Assembly (NCBI GenBank): GCA_025153775.1
Contig: JAOALC010000002.1
Location: forward strand, 124,001-188,000
Reading direction: 5' to 3'
Length of the DNA: 64,000 nt
Source of the DNA: SAR92 clade bacterium H231
GTDB taxonomy: Bacteria > Pseudomonadota > Gammaproteobacteria > Pseudomonadales > Porticoccaceae
Both the position numbers and the translations under genes were made by a program. The notes beneath the pieces are model-generated. The model was not told the origin of the DNA, did not search any database, and saw nothing but the letters and a program-made list of their open reading frames with translations. Shown here one piece after another: positions 33,974-44,473 of the stretch (positions are counted from its first letter, which is position 1; each line of letters starts with the position of its first letter).

Positions 33974-35455
33974 ATGGCTAATTATTTTAATACCCTCAGC
34001 TTGCGCGACAAGCTAACCCAGCTCGGCAAGTGCCGCTTTATGGACCGCAGTGAATTCACCGACGGCTGCGAATTTATCAAAGACTGGAATATTGTCATTA
34101 TCGGCTGTGGCGCCCAGGGTCTTAACCAGGGCCTGAATATGCGCGACTCTGGCCTCAATATCTCCTATGCCCTGCGCGAACAGGCTATTGCCGAGAAACG
34201 TCAGTCATTTCAGTGGGCCTCAGAGAATGGTTTTACTGTGGGCACCGCTGAAGAGCTGGTTCCCGCTGCCGATCTGGTACTCAATCTGACTCCAGACAAG
34301 CAACACACTGCCGCAGTAACCGCGGTTATGCCATTGATGAAGCAAAGCGCGACTCTGGCCTACTCCCATGGCTTTAATATTGTTGAAGAAGGCATGCAAG
34401 TTCGCCCTGACCTGACCGTGGTTATGGTTGCACCCAAGTGCCCGGGCACTGAAGTGCGCGAAGAGTACAAGCGCGGCTTTGGTGTGCCAACACTGATCGC
34501 TGTGCACCCAGAGAACGACCCACAAGGCAATGGCCTGGCCATCGCCAAAGCCTATGCCTCGGCCACCGGTGGTGACAGAGCCGGTGTATTGGAGTCTTCC
34601 TTTATTGCCGAAGTGAAATCAGACCTGATGGGTGAGCAGACTATCCTCTGCGGTATGCTGCAAACTGGCGCCATTCTGGGTCATCAACAGCTGCTAAATC
34701 TGGGTGTAGATGCAGGCTATGCGCGCAAGCTTATCCAATACGGCTGGGAAGTTGTCACCGAAGGACTCAAGCACGGTGGCATTACCAATATGATGGATCG
34801 CCTGAGCAACCCGGCTAAAATCAAAGCCTTCGATATGTCCGAAGAGCTCAAAGTCACCTTGCGCCCTCTGTTTGAAAAACATATGGACGATATTATTGAA
34901 GGTGAATTCTCCCGCACCATGATGGTGGACTGGGGCAATGACGATGCCAATCTGCTGAAATGGCGCGCAGCCACTGCAGAGACAAGCTTTGAGCAGGCAC
35001 CGGACTGCGATACTGAAATCACCGAGCAGGAGTTCTACGACAAAGGCATCTATCTGGTCGCCATGATCAAAGCCGGTGTTGAGCTGGCATTTGAGACTAT
35101 GGTGTCCTCTGGCATTATCGAAGAGTCTGCCTACTATGAATCACTGCACGAGACGCCACTGATCGCCAACTGTATTGCCCGCAACAAGCTCTACGAGATG
35201 AACGTGGTGATCTCTGATACCGCTGAATACGGCAACTACCTGTTTACCCATGCCGCAGTGCCACTGCTGCAGGATCACGCCAACAGCCTGACTCTGGAAG
35301 ATCTCGGCGGCGGTTTAACCGACAGCTCTAACGCAGTAGATAATATTCGACTGATTGAAGTAAATGACGCGATTCGCGACCATGATGTAGAAATCATTGG
35401 TCACGAGCTGCGCGGTTATATGACGGATATGAAACGCATTGTAGAAAACGCATAA
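33974..35455 (+). CDS. ilvC: Ketol-acid reductoisomerase, class II (long form)
   Basis: A 493-residue enzyme of branched-chain amino acid synthesis that isomerises and reduces acetolactate or acetohydroxybutyrate with NADPH. It aligns with E. coli IlvC (491) from [20 protein letters not shown] to GYMTDMKRI. The Rossmann motif is [19 protein letters not shown]; the two knotted C-terminal domains with metal acids ([12 protein letters not shown]) are both present, which marks the class II form. GGAG lies eight bases before ATG. A strong terminator follows. Confidence 0.97.
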   Translation: MANYFNTLSLRDKLTQLGKCRFMDRSEFTDGCEFIKDWNIVIIGCGAQGLNQGLNMRDSGLNISYALREQAIAEKRQSFQWASENGFTVGTAEELVPAADLVLNLTPDKQHTAAVTAVMPLMKQSATLAYSHGFNIVEEGMQVRPDLTVVMVAPKCPGTEVREEYKRGFGVPTLIAVHPENDPQGNGLAIAKAYASATGGDRAGVLESSFIAEVKSDLMGEQTILCGMLQTGAILGHQQLLNLGVDAGYARKLIQYGWEVVTEGLKHGGITNMMDRLSNPAKIKAFDMSEELKVTLRPLFEKHMDDIIEGEFSRTMMVDWGNDDANLLKWRAATAETSFEQAPDCDTEITEQEFYDKGIYLVAMIKAGVELAFETMVSSGIIEESAYYESLHETPLIANCIARNKLYEMNVVISDTAEYGNYLFTHAAVPLLQDHANSLTLEDLGGGLTDSSNAVDNIRLIEVNDAIRDHDVEIIGHELRGYMTDMKRIVENA

Positions 35456-35480
35456 CAGACAGACTGGTCTAGCTGTTATT

Positions 35481-35517
35481 AAAACCGGATTGGGGCTAGC
35501 CCAATCCGGTTTTTTTT
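35481..35517 (+). terminator. Rho-independent terminator of ilvC, probably bidirectional
   Basis: A 12-bp perfect stem (AACCGGATTGGG, 35483-35494, with CCCAATCCGGTT, 35500-35511) and a 5-base loop, followed by eight T. On the other strand the stem is followed by TTTTAATAA, so it may also end the convergent BCCT transcript, whose stop codon lies at 35516-35518. Confidence 0.9.
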
Positions 35518-37123
35518 AATCTCGGTCCAGTACCAGCGCCTTGATCATCGAAATTGTCATCAGCGCCATCACCAGAGAAAATGGCAGTGCACCCACAATC
35601 ATGGCCGAGCGCAGTGCATTCATACCACCAGCGGCCAGCAATACTGCTACCAGCACCGCAAAGATAAGGCCCCAGATAATCACATGTACCGCCTGCTTCT
35701 GGCTTTGATCGCCCCCTGACGCCAGTGTATTAATAATCAAAATACCTGAATCAGCCGATGTCACCAGGAAAGTCAGCAACAGGGTAACCACCACCACAGA
35801 CAGAGCAATCGCCAGCTCTGGAGACAGAATCAAATTAATGGTTTTAAATAACTGCGCCGAAATATCAGCATTGACTATGGCACCCTGAGCTATGCCCCTA
35901 AGCTCAAGATCAATAGCCGTGGCACCAATAAAGGTAAACCATACCAGACAGATCAATGAGGGGATAATCATGGCTCCCAATACATATTCTCTCACCGTTC
36001 TGCCTCTTGAGACCCGCGCAAGAAATAGACCAACAAATGGCGCAAAGGCTATCCACCAGGCCCAGTAGAAAATATTCCAGGCACCCTGCCAGTTCTGCAG
36101 TGCCGCACCCATTTCAGTGTCCGGGTTATTCCACACAGTGGTAGACATAGAGGGAAGCGCAAGCAGATAGTCCCATATGGCATAGCCAAAGGATTTAACC
36201 GCAAACAATGTTGCACCGAAGACAACAAAGAACAGCACCAGAAAAATAGACAGCCCCATATTGATATTCGACAGCCATTTAATACCCCGCTGCAAACCAG
36301 ACAGAGCTGACAAGCAAGAAGCAGTAACAATAATGACCAGCCCTGTAATCTGAGCCGCCAGCGTTGGCTTGCCAGCTTCATCAACAATCCAATCCATAGC
36401 ACTGATATTAAAGATACCAGAGGCAAACTGAGATACCCCATAGCCAATGGTCACACCTAAGCCAATCAATGTTGCCAAAATCGCGGCAATATCCACCAAA
36501 TGTCCAAGCCAGCCAGACATGGCTCGACCAAACAGAGGCTGCAGGCCAGTGCGAATAGTCAGTGGCAACCCACGGCCGTAACTTAAATAACCCAGAGAGA
36601 TTCCCACCACGCCATAGCAGGCCCAGGGTGTAAACCCATAATGCAACAGTGCCCACTTGTAGGCATTGCGCACATTGTTCTCATCGAGTCCGGTGCTGAA
36701 ACCCTGAATGGTGTCCGGATTAGACGCAAAATGAAAAATCGGCTCAGCCGTGGAATAGGTGAGCATGCCTATACCAATACCGGCGCCAAACATCATCGAC
36801 AGCCAGGTAAACATAGAAAACTCGGGTTTTTCGCCCTCTTGACCCAGTACAACCTTGCCAGTGCGAGGCCATAGAGCAAGCAGTAAACAGGACAGAGTAA
36901 AGAAGGCAGTGACATAGACATACCAGCCGCCAAAGGAGGAGATAGACCAGTTCTGCAGGCTCAGCAACTGCTCACCGGCTCGCTCTGGAGAAAGTCCAAC
37001 CCAGAGAATTAAGGCAATAATAACAACTTTAGGAATAACCGCGACAGAGGTGTTAAAGCCCTGATAAAAACCAGACTCCTCAACATTGATCGACACCGAT
37101 TGATTTGTATTTGACTCCCCCAC
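35516..37123 (-). CDS. BCCT family betaine/carnitine/choline transporter
   Basis: A 535-residue carrier with twelve membrane helices. BCCT landmarks are WLSMMFGAGIGIGMLTYSTAEP (TM with the Met-Gly-Ile-Gly motif), the HYGFTPWACYGVVG segment, and WAWWIAFAPFVGLFLARVSRGRTVRE with the Trp box. Likely Na+-coupled uptake of glycine betaine, DMSP or another quaternary ammonium compound. It begins with GTG, preceded by GGGAG. The Gly-x-Gly of Na+-dependent forms (MFGAGIG) is kept. Confidence 0.92.
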   Translation of the reverse strand: MGESNTNQSVSINVEESGFYQGFNTSVAVIPKVVIIALILWVGLSPERAGEQLLSLQNWSISSFGGWYVYVTAFFTLSCLLLALWPRTGKVVLGQEGEKPEFSMFTWLSMMFGAGIGIGMLTYSTAEPIFHFASNPDTIQGFSTGLDENNVRNAYKWALLHYGFTPWACYGVVGISLGYLSYGRGLPLTIRTGLQPLFGRAMSGWLGHLVDIAAILATLIGLGVTIGYGVSQFASGIFNISAMDWIVDEAGKPTLAAQITGLVIIVTASCLSALSGLQRGIKWLSNINMGLSIFLVLFFVVFGATLFAVKSFGYAIWDYLLALPSMSTTVWNNPDTEMGAALQNWQGAWNIFYWAWWIAFAPFVGLFLARVSRGRTVREYVLGAMIIPSLICLVWFTFIGATAIDLELRGIAQGAIVNADISAQLFKTINLILSPELAIALSVVVVTLLLTFLVTSADSGILIINTLASGGDQSQKQAVHVIIWGLIFAVLVAVLLAAGGMNALRSAMIVGALPFSLVMALMTISMIKALVLDRD

Positions 37124-37405
37124 TACCCATTCTCCCGTTTATTGTCTGCACAATTTATGCATTTATTATTAGCCGCCAACAGACAGCCGGCCCGCTATAC
37201 CTGACAAACAGTACAGAGTTATCCGCAGTTCATCAACAACAGGAGCGTCAGACTGTTATCTGTGAAGCCTAAGCGAAGCTAAAGCTGATCATTTTTGCCA
37301 GTGAAAACAAAAGAAGAAAGGATGAGTAGGAAAAGTAGATAAGTTAGTAGCACCTGATTGGCGGACCTAAAAGCTGTTTAAGCCCGCCAAACAGATCGTT
37401 GTTAA
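37124..37405. other. 282-base intergenic region between BCCT and FucP-type carriers
   Basis: No ORF or known RNA is recognised. The left part should hold the BCCT promoter. Near the end of the FucP-type gene a 7-bp inverted repeat (TTGGCGG 37358-37364, CCGCCAA 37384-37390) with a 19-base loop lies 16 bases past the stop; without a T run it is a weak terminator candidate at best. Confidence 0.5.
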
Positions 37406-38629
37406 TTAGTTCTGATCTGCACCACGAAGCGCATACCAGCCAATATAGATATAGCAAAGCATAGGCACAATAAAGCTCATCTGGATACCAATAATATCCG
37501 CTGCAGCACCCTGCACTAGAGGCACAAGTGCGCCACCCACAATAGCCTGGCAGACCAGGCCCGAACCCTTACTGGTCAATGAGCCCAAACCTTTAACTGC
37601 TAGGGTAAAGATAGTGGGGAACATAATTGAGTTAAAGAAGCCAACCGCCAGAATAGACCACATAGCAACGTCGCCAGTGGTATTCATGCTAACCACAATC
37701 ATCAGCACTGCAATCACAGAGTTAATAGCCAGATATTTGGTGGCTGCTATATAGTTCATCAGCCAGGCACCCACAAGGCGACCCACCATAGCTGCACCCC
37801 AGTAGTAGGCGACCATCTCACCAGCATCGACGGCACTCATGCCGGCAATAGAGCTCTCAGAGAAATAATTAACCAGGAAGCTACCAATAGAGACTTCACC
37901 CCCCACATAGAGGAAGATCGCCAGCGCACCCAAAACCAGCGAGCGACGGTTCCATATACTCTCGGCTGAAGCCTCTTCTGTGGTTTCAACATGGGCTAGA
38001 ACAGGTAGTTTGATGCGACGGAACACCAGCGCCGCGATCACCAACAGAGCAGCAATCATCAGGTAGGGACCCTGAACCGCTGAGGCATCTGCCGCAACTA
38101 CACCCAGAATAAGGGTCGCACCCACAATTGGGCCTACAGTAGTGCCTAGAGAGTTGGCCGCCTGAGCCAGATTAAGCCGACTCGCCGCCGTGGTCTCGGG
38201 CCCAAGAGCTGCCACATAGGGGTTGGCGGCAACCTGCAAAATAGTGATACCACTGGCCAAAACAAAGAATGAGAACAGGAACAAGGCATATACATTGAGA
38301 CTTGCGGAGGGGTAGAAAAGCACACATCCAGTGGCAGTGGTTAACAGTCCGAGAACAATCCCCTGCTGATAACCCACCTTATCAATTAATTTGCCAGCAA
38401 ACGGAGAGACAATAAAGTAGGCCCCGAAGAAGCAAAATTGCACCAGCATGGCCTGGGTGTAATTGAGGTCAAAAGACTCTTTTAAAAACGGAATTAAAAT
38501 ATCGTTGAGTACTGTGATAAAACCCCAGAAGAAAAACAGACAGGTCATTGCAATAAAGGCAAATGTCTGTGTTCCCGGCTCTTGGCCACCCGCTGCTGCT
38601 GTTGAATTTCCCGATGCTGAACCGGCCAT
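37406..38629 (-). CDS. FucP/GluP-type MFS sugar transporter (FHS family)
   Basis: A 407-residue major facilitator of the fucose:H+ symporter family: FFFWGFITVLNDILIPFLK in TM1, FFGAYFIVSPFAGKLIDKVGY across TM2 and loop, and the signature QVAANPYVAALGPETTAASRLNLAQAANSLG. These carriers take up fucose, glucose, galactose or N-acetyl sugars. It stands alone; the nearest gene is the TetR regulator upstream on the same strand, 157 bases away. Sugar unknown. Confidence 0.9.
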   Translation of the reverse strand: MAGSASGNSTAAAGGQEPGTQTFAFIAMTCLFFFWGFITVLNDILIPFLKESFDLNYTQAMLVQFCFFGAYFIVSPFAGKLIDKVGYQQGIVLGLLTTATGCVLFYPSASLNVYALFLFSFFVLASGITILQVAANPYVAALGPETTAASRLNLAQAANSLGTTVGPIVGATLILGVVAADASAVQGPYLMIAALLVIAALVFRRIKLPVLAHVETTEEASAESIWNRRSLVLGALAIFLYVGGEVSIGSFLVNYFSESSIAGMSAVDAGEMVAYYWGAAMVGRLVGAWLMNYIAATKYLAINSVIAVLMIVVSMNTTGDVAMWSILAVGFFNSIMFPTIFTLAVKGLGSLTSKGSGLVCQAIVGGALVPLVQGAAADIIGIQMSFIVPMLCYIYIGWYALRGADQN

Positions 38630-38786
38630 GCGAACCCCCCATTAAAGTAAGAATGTTATAGTTTTTATGATTTATAAGAGTAATTTGGCCGCGCTGACCA
38701 TGCAACTGATGAAAGCTTGCGCCAGGCTGTTTAGTCGCAAGATAGGGGTGTTTTGTCGCCTTTGGGAATGGACTCCTGAATTAGTC

Positions 38787-39401
38787 CTAACTGAGCATTA
38801 ACTGCATTACTTTTTTTAGCCCATTGTGACGTGCGCGCATCTCATCCAGATTTTTCGGGTCACTGATCCAGTGGTAAACAATGCCAATCACAGATGCACA
38901 GTACTGGTCGGCAATCAGCTCTGGAGAGACCGCTACCGAGGCTTTGCCCTGAGCTATGCAGTCTTCAACCCAACGAATCACATCTGTACGTCGGCGCTCG
39001 TGAATACCTAGGATGACAGGCTGCAGTGGCGACTCGGGAGTCAGGGATTCAAACCACAGTCGATAAAACGCCTCCACATGCTTGGGTGCCTCCTCACAGA
39101 AAGCAATATGGGCGTCCAGAGCGGCAGCCATAGCATCAAAACCATTTTTACCTCTGGTTACGCCAGTTAATTCTGCCAGCCATTCATCACCCACCGAGCG
39201 CAGCACAAAATCAAAGAGACCGGTTTTATTGCCAAACCTGTAACCGGCTAAACCTCGAGAATAGCCCGCTTTCTCACCCACATCTTTCAGGGTAGCCTGC
39301 TCAGCACCGCGCTCGACAATTAGGTCGATCGCAGCTTCCAACATCTTGGCATCGGAGATTTCCTTGCGCTCGACCTGTGTGAGGCGAAGAGCTTTAGCCA
39401 T
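38787..39401 (-). CDS. TetR family regulator, downstream of icmF
   Basis: A 204-residue TetR protein. The N-terminal HTH is ATLKDVGEKAGYSRGLAGYRFGNK (residues about 36-60); the C-terminal ligand domain has a pattern seen in acyl-CoA-responsive regulators (EAFYRLWFESLT). It starts 39 bases after the icmF stop on the same strand with AGGA nine bases before ATG, so it is probably the second gene of an autoregulated icmF operon. A palindrome upstream of icmF (42812-42830) is its likely operator. Confidence 0.88.
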   Translation of the reverse strand: MAKALRLTQVERKEISDAKMLEAAIDLIVERGAEQATLKDVGEKAGYSRGLAGYRFGNKTGLFDFVLRSVGDEWLAELTGVTRGKNGFDAMAAALDAHIAFCEEAPKHVEAFYRLWFESLTPESPLQPVILGIHERRRTDVIRWVEDCIAQGKASVAVSPELIADQYCASVIGIVYHWISDPKNLDEMRARHNGLKKVMQLMLS

Positions 39402-39440
39402 AGTCTCAATTCCTGTGCATTTAGCAGTTACAGATTATCC

Positions 39441-42400
39441 TTACATATTACGGCGATACTGACCACCGACTTCAAACAGTGCATTGGTGATTTGGCCCAG
39501 TGAACAGCAGCGCACCGCTTCCATTAATACTTCAAAACCATTATCGCCCTGTCGCACCGCATCCTGAAGCTTCTTGAGCATGGCCTCAGAAGAATCTGCA
39601 TGCTGGCCGTGGAATTCTCTCAGGCGCTTAATCTGACTCTTCTTTTCATCGTCAGTGGAGCGCGCCAGTTCAATTTCAACATCGGGCTCCTCTGTTTCGC
39701 TGAGGAAGGTATTGACCCCCACTATCGGCAGAGAGCCGTCGTGCTTTTTATGCTCGTAGAACATAGACTCTTCCTGAATCTTGCCGCGCTGATAACCTGT
39801 CTCCATAGCGCCCAGTACACCGCCGCGATCAGAAATTTTCTCAAATTCCTGCAGTACAGCCTCCTCCACCAGATCGGTCAGCTCATCAATAATAAACGCG
39901 CCCTGACTGGGGTTTTCATTTTTGGCCAGGCCCCATTCCTGATTGATAATCAACTGAATCGCCAGAGCTCTGCGCACCGATTCTTCAGTGGGCGTGGTAA
40001 TAGCTTCGTCATAGGCATTGGTGTGCAAGCTGTTGCAGTTATCGTAGATAGCAATAAGCGCCTGTAAGGTGGTGCGAATATCATTAAAGTTCATCTCCTG
40101 AGCGTGCAGTGAGCGGCCGGAGGTTTGAATATGATATTTGAGCTTCTGACTGCGCGCATTGGCACCGTAGCGATCGCGCATAGAGGTAGCCCAGATACGT
40201 CTCGCCACCCGGCCCATCACTGTGTACTCAGGATCCATACCATTGGAGAAGAAGAAAGACAGATTGGGGGCAAAGTCATCAACATCCATACCGCGAGCCA
40301 AATAGGCCTCCACAAAGGTAAAACCATTAGAGAGGGTAAAGGCCAGCTGCGAGATGGGGTTGGCCCCAGCCTCGGCAATATGATAGCCGGAGATAGAGAC
40401 TGAATAAAAATTGCGAATGGCCTTATCAATAAAGTACTGCTGCATATCACCCATCATGCGCAGGCTAAATTCTGTAGAGAAAATACAGGTGTTCTGGCCC
40501 TGATCTTCTTTTAGGATATCCGCCTGTACCGTACCGCGCACGCGCATCAGCGCATTGGCGCGCAACTCATCGTATTCGACCTGGCTGGGCTGACGATCCT
40601 GCTCAGCAGTAAACTGATCAACCTGTTGATCGATGGCGGTATTTAAAAACATGGCCAAAATAGTAGGTGCAGGGCCATTGATAGTCATGGATACAGAGGT
40701 CATAGGGTCGCAGAGATCAAAGCCATCATAGAGCGCTTTCATATCATCCAACGTACAGATGGAGACTCCAGCATTGCCAACCTTGCCATAGATATCCGGG
40801 CGCTCATCTGGATCCCAACCATACAGGGTCACAGAGTCAAAAGCGGTGGACAGTCGTTTGGCATCACTGTATTCCGATAGCGCTTTAAAGCGTCGATTGG
40901 TTTTAAAGGCATCGCCCTCACCGGCAAACATACGCGCCGGATCCTCACCTTCACGCTTAAAGGGAAACACCCCCGCCGTATAGGGAAACTCGCCGGGTAG
41001 GTTTTCCAACATCAGCCACTTTAATAATTCACCATGATCTTTTATGCGCGGCAGGGATACTCTTGAAATCTTGTTACCAGACAGAGACAGGCTATTAAGC
41101 TTAGTAGTGAGCTGCTTACCATTGGGCAGTACATCGACTTTTTCATCCCCAGAATAGGCCTCAACCACAGCAGGCCAGTTGTCCAATAACTCAGCGGCCC
41201 TGATATCCATACTTTTTTCCCGCTGGGTTATCAGCTGATCAATCTCGACAGGTGCATTCGCACCTGAGTCATTAAGCATGGCTTTAGCCCCAGACAACTG
41301 CTGCATTTCCCGCGCCAGATTCGCCTGCACTTTCACCTGACGGTGATAGTCGCGCACCCCGGCGGCAATTTCTGCCAGATAGCGCTGGCGATCTGCCGGC
41401 ACGACCACAGATTTTTCCGAGGACGTGCGAATCGTTACAGGGGGCAGATGCCGTTCAAATTGACCCAAACCTCTGGCCTGTAGCAATGTGACCAACTCCT
41501 GATAGGCGGCGGTAACACCATCATCATTAAACCGAGATGCAATGGTGCCGAACACCGGCATAGTATCGGGCATCTGAGTCCAGGCCTCGCGGTTGCGCTG
41601 CATCTGCTTGCACACATCCCGGTAAGCATCTTCGCTGCCTTTGCGATCAAACTTGTTAATAATCGCCAGCTCGGCGTAATCCAGCATATCAATTTTTTCC
41701 AGCTGGCTCTGGGCACCAAACTCTGGGGTCATTACATAGATCGGCACATCCACATAGGGCACAATGCCCGCATCGCCCTGGCCAATACCCGGGGTTTCAA
41801 CCACCACCAGATCAAAGCCACCCAGGCGCATAGCGCTGATAATATCGGTCAGAGACTCTGGCACCTCACCCGCAGCCCCTCTGGTGCCAATAGAGCGCAT
41901 ATAGATATTGGGAGAATAGATCGCATTCATACGAATGCGGTCACCCAATAGGGCGCCGCCTGTTTTACGCCTGGTGGGGTCTATGGCCAGTACCGCAATC
42001 TTTAGCCCGTCTGCGCTGTCCTGGCGGAAGCGGCGAATTAATTCATCGGTTAATGAGGACTTGCCCGCACCACCAGTGCCTGTAATACCCAGCACAGGAA
42101 CAGTATTGGTTAAAAACTGGGCCTGCTCACGCAGAGACTTTAACTGCTGATCATTGAGCTGTTTGCGCTCGATAGCAGTGATCAGAGTGGCCAGATTGCG
42201 CAGGCCTCCATCGGCAATATTAAGATCTTTGGACTCAGTGGTAATTGGCGACCCAGAGTCGAGAGCACAGCGCTCAATCATATCGTCGATCATGCCGACC
42301 AGGCCTATATTCTGCCCGTCATGGGGCGAGTAAATCCGCTCCACACCATAGGCTTGAAGCTCCGCAATCTCAGCGGGCACAATCACACCGCCGCCACCGC

Positions 42401-42731
42401 CGAAAACACGAATATGGTCAGCACCCGCTTCTTTAAGCAGATCGATGGCATATTTAAAGTACTCAACATGGCCGCCCTGGTAAGAACTGATGGCGATACC
42501 CTGAACATCTTCCTGCAGTGCAGTTTCCACCACCTCTGCCACCGAACGATTGTGGGCCAGATGAATTACCTCAACCCCAGCACCCTGCAGAATCCGGCGC
42601 ATAATATTGATTGAAGCATCATGGCCGTCGAAGAGACTGGCCGCCGTGACAAAACGCAGTGGCGGTGCGACCCCCTGGGGCTTTGATTCCGGTGCAGATG
42701 CTTTATCTAAACTGGCTGACGGCTTATTCAT
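39441..42731 (-). CDS. icmF: Fused isobutyryl-CoA mutase IcmF
   Basis: A 1096-residue adenosylcobalamin enzyme with all parts in one chain: B12-binding domain (residues about 25-145, base-off DGHD at 35-38), MeaB-like GTPase chaperone domain (P-loop [12 protein letters not shown] from 225, and [14 protein letters not shown]), linker, and a mutase TIM barrel (about 560-1080). It interconverts isobutyryl-CoA and butyryl-CoA, and in some homologues isovaleryl-CoA and pivalyl-CoA. The inner ATG at 42731 has GGAG five bases upstream; 16 further codons are open. It probably serves branched-chain acid catabolism. Confidence 0.94.
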   Translation of the reverse strand: MNKPSASLDKASAPESKPQGVAPPLRFVTAASLFDGHDASINIMRRILQGAGVEVIHLAHNRSVAEVVETALQEDVQGIAISSYQGGHVEYFKYAIDLLKEAGADHIRVFGGGGGVIVPAEIAELQAYGVERIYSPHDGQNIGLVGMIDDMIERCALDSGSPITTESKDLNIADGGLRNLATLITAIERKQLNDQQLKSLREQAQFLTNTVPVLGITGTGGAGKSSLTDELIRRFRQDSADGLKIAVLAIDPTRRKTGGALLGDRIRMNAIYSPNIYMRSIGTRGAAGEVPESLTDIISAMRLGGFDLVVVETPGIGQGDAGIVPYVDVPIYVMTPEFGAQSQLEKIDMLDYAELAIINKFDRKGSEDAYRDVCKQMQRNREAWTQMPDTMPVFGTIASRFNDDGVTAAYQELVTLLQARGLGQFERHLPPVTIRTSSEKSVVVPADRQRYLAEIAAGVRDYHRQVKVQANLAREMQQLSGAKAMLNDSGANAPVEIDQLITQREKSMDIRAAELLDNWPAVVEAYSGDEKVDVLPNGKQLTTKLNSLSLSGNKISRVSLPRIKDHGELLKWLMLENLPGEFPYTAGVFPFKREGEDPARMFAGEGDAFKTNRRFKALSEYSDAKRLSTAFDSVTLYGWDPDERPDIYGKVGNAGVSICTLDDMKALYDGFDLCDPMTSVSMTINGPAPTILAMFLNTAIDQQVDQFTAEQDRQPSQVEYDELRANALMRVRGTVQADILKEDQGQNTCIFSTEFSLRMMGDMQQYFIDKAIRNFYSVSISGYHIAEAGANPISQLAFTLSNGFTFVEAYLARGMDVDDFAPNLSFFFSNGMDPEYTVMGRVARRIWATSMRDRYGANARSQKLKYHIQTSGRSLHAQEMNFNDIRTTLQALIAIYDNCNSLHTNAYDEAITTPTEESVRRALAIQLIINQEWGLAKNENPSQGAFIIDELTDLVEEAVLQEFEKISDRGGVLGAMETGYQRGKIQEESMFYEHKKHDGSLPIVGVNTFLSETEEPDVEIELARSTDDEKKSQIKRLREFHGQHADSSEAMLKKLQDAVRQGDNGFEVLMEAVRCCSLGQITNALFEVGGQYRRNM

Positions 42732-42811
42732 AGTAGCTCCGATCACTAAACCTGCCGCCGACTCTGTATAAGGCAGCAAAAAGGTTGTTTAAAGAGAGAC
42801 AGTTTAATAAT

Positions 42812-42830
42812 CTTGCTTGTTACATGCAAG
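42812..42830 (-). promoter_or_regulatory. Candidate TetR operator at the icmF promoter
   Basis: CTTGC-N9-GCAAG is a palindrome 80-100 bases before the icmF start, flanked symmetrically by TTAA on both sides. On the coding strand it overlaps a possible promoter (TTGCAT, 17-base spacer, TAAACT). The location fits repression by the TetR protein encoded after icmF; the match to a known operator is not established. Confidence 0.4.
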
Positions 42831-42886
42831 TAAGTTAATACGACCTAAAATAGCAGATGGCTTTAGGATGCATTAATTTAGGGGAA

Positions 42887-44317
42887 TTAGCTTAATTCAG
42901 CCGCGGCATATTGATAATAATCAGCTATGGCAAGCCCTGCAGCAACACTGGTAAAAGGGTCATGTTCTACCACTTTGCCTGCAAACTGATTATCGAGAAT
43001 ATCCACAACCGCAGGAATTAATGAAGAGCCTCCAGTGCGAAGCACCAGATCTATATCTCCGGCCTGATAGCCGGCCTTATCGAGAATTTTTGAAATCGCC
43101 TGCTCAAATTCAAATAGCAAAGGTGAAATCATGGCCTCAAACTCCCAGCGCTCTACCTCGACCCGAACATCAATTTCCGGAATATCCAATACTGCAGATT
43201 CAAGCAGCGACAGTTGCGCCTTGAATGCCTTGATCGCCTCAAACACCTGATAGCTATAATTTTGCTGAATCAGGTCATAGAGCCGTTTAAATTTATCCGC
43301 CGCTGCGTCCGGCTGAACCATGCGCTGCATCACCGGCGCTGTATATTTATTCTGGTTGAGCATATAGCTGATAGGCCAGTTAATTAGCAGCTCTTCATAC
43401 TCACCAAAGGGGAATAAAGTATCTACTGTGGAACCGTCCACGACTCGACTCCAGCGCTCTCCACTACCCAGCAACGGAAACACTAACTCGCGAAAAATAC
43501 ACTGATCTATCCGATCTCCACCCAGGGCAATACCATGGGTCGCCTCAACCTCAAAACTTGAGCCCTTGCGGCGCAGCACACTAAAGTCCAGGGTGCCGCC
43601 ACCAAAATCCACAGTAAGCACTAACTCATCCCTACTCTGGGGGTTATTGTGCAGATAACTTATAGTCGCCGCCGTCGGCTCTGGGCAAAATGATTGCTCC
43701 TGAATGCCCGCATGACCATAGGCTTCAGCCAGGCGCTCCAGAGCAATATTATTGCGCCCCTCACCACTGCCTTCGAAGTTGACCGGGTGGCCAATACAGG
43801 CGTGGCTCGCTGATCTATCAATGGTCGCCTCGAGGGCCTGGCGAATACCCACCAAAATAGGCGTAACCAGCGCCACCAGACGGAATGATCGATCAAAGAT
43901 AGCAATGCGGTCATTTAATGTATTGCCCAGCAGCCTCTTGGTACCGCGGAAAAGTCGCCCTGGCAAGCTGCCATCATTAAAGGCCTGCCCATAGACTTTG
44001 CTAGTATCCGACTCACCTGGGCCACCCATGGCAGTCTCACCGCCACCGGTACCTGAGCGCGCTTCGCCAAGTAACTGGGCACTGAGCTCTACCTTGCGTC
44101 CCCGGTTGCCAGCAATATAGTCATTGATTGCCTTCTGACCAATGGCAGAGACAAACTGTTTATCTATATAGTTGGCCGACGGCATAATACTTTCAGGCGC
44201 CGCCAATTCAATCAGCATCAACTGCTGACCATCAAAAGTGGCAGCTGCGCTATTACTGGTACCAAAGTCGATACCAATGCCCAATCTGGCATTTTGCTGT
44301 GGTGAATTTTCCGGCAT
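42887..44317 (-). CDS. Hsp70-family protein, YegD-like
   Basis: A 476-residue actin-fold ATPase. Phosphate-1 motif is GIDFGTSNSAAATFDG, phosphate-2 is LTVDFGGGTLDFSVL and the adenosine motif is LRTGGSSLIPAVV. As in E. coli YegD, the C-terminal substrate-binding domain of DnaK is missing. Residues 86-111 form a Gly-rich insertion (SGTGGGETAMGGPGES) not expected in the core fold. Role unproven; a chaperone or assembly factor is possible. Lies 155 bases upstream of icmF on the same strand and divergent from the ferredoxin operon. Confidence 0.85.
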   Translation of the reverse strand: MPENSPQQNARLGIGIDFGTSNSAAATFDGQQLMLIELAAPESIMPSANYIDKQFVSAIGQKAINDYIAGNRGRKVELSAQLLGEARSGTGGGETAMGGPGESDTSKVYGQAFNDGSLPGRLFRGTKRLLGNTLNDRIAIFDRSFRLVALVTPILVGIRQALEATIDRSASHACIGHPVNFEGSGEGRNNIALERLAEAYGHAGIQEQSFCPEPTAATISYLHNNPQSRDELVLTVDFGGGTLDFSVLRRKGSSFEVEATHGIALGGDRIDQCIFRELVFPLLGSGERWSRVVDGSTVDTLFPFGEYEELLINWPISYMLNQNKYTAPVMQRMVQPDAAADKFKRLYDLIQQNYSYQVFEAIKAFKAQLSLLESAVLDIPEIDVRVEVERWEFEAMISPLLFEFEQAISKILDKAGYQAGDIDLVLRTGGSSLIPAVVDILDNQFAGKVVEHDPFTSVAAGLAIADYYQYAAAELS

Positions 44318-44473
44318 GAAACTGTCACTAGGGGGCTTTTGAACGATTTAAGTATTTTAATCTATTTCGGCTGAATCTGGGACTTTGCCGAAGGATTATT
44401 TTGTTTTAACCCGTTTTCCTCAACGTAAATTCAGACTACACTCCCTGCAAATAAAAAATCCAAGACCTATGTT

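Noticed and set aside
37260-37330. Purine-rich stretch with GAAGC-like repeats after the BCCT promoter region
   Set aside because: Repeat units are irregular and too short for a CRISPR or tandem repeat; no structure of known RNAs was recognised.
39600-40067. 155-codon ORF on the plus strand inside icmF
   Set aside because: Shadow of the IcmF mutase domain; no independent start signals or family features.
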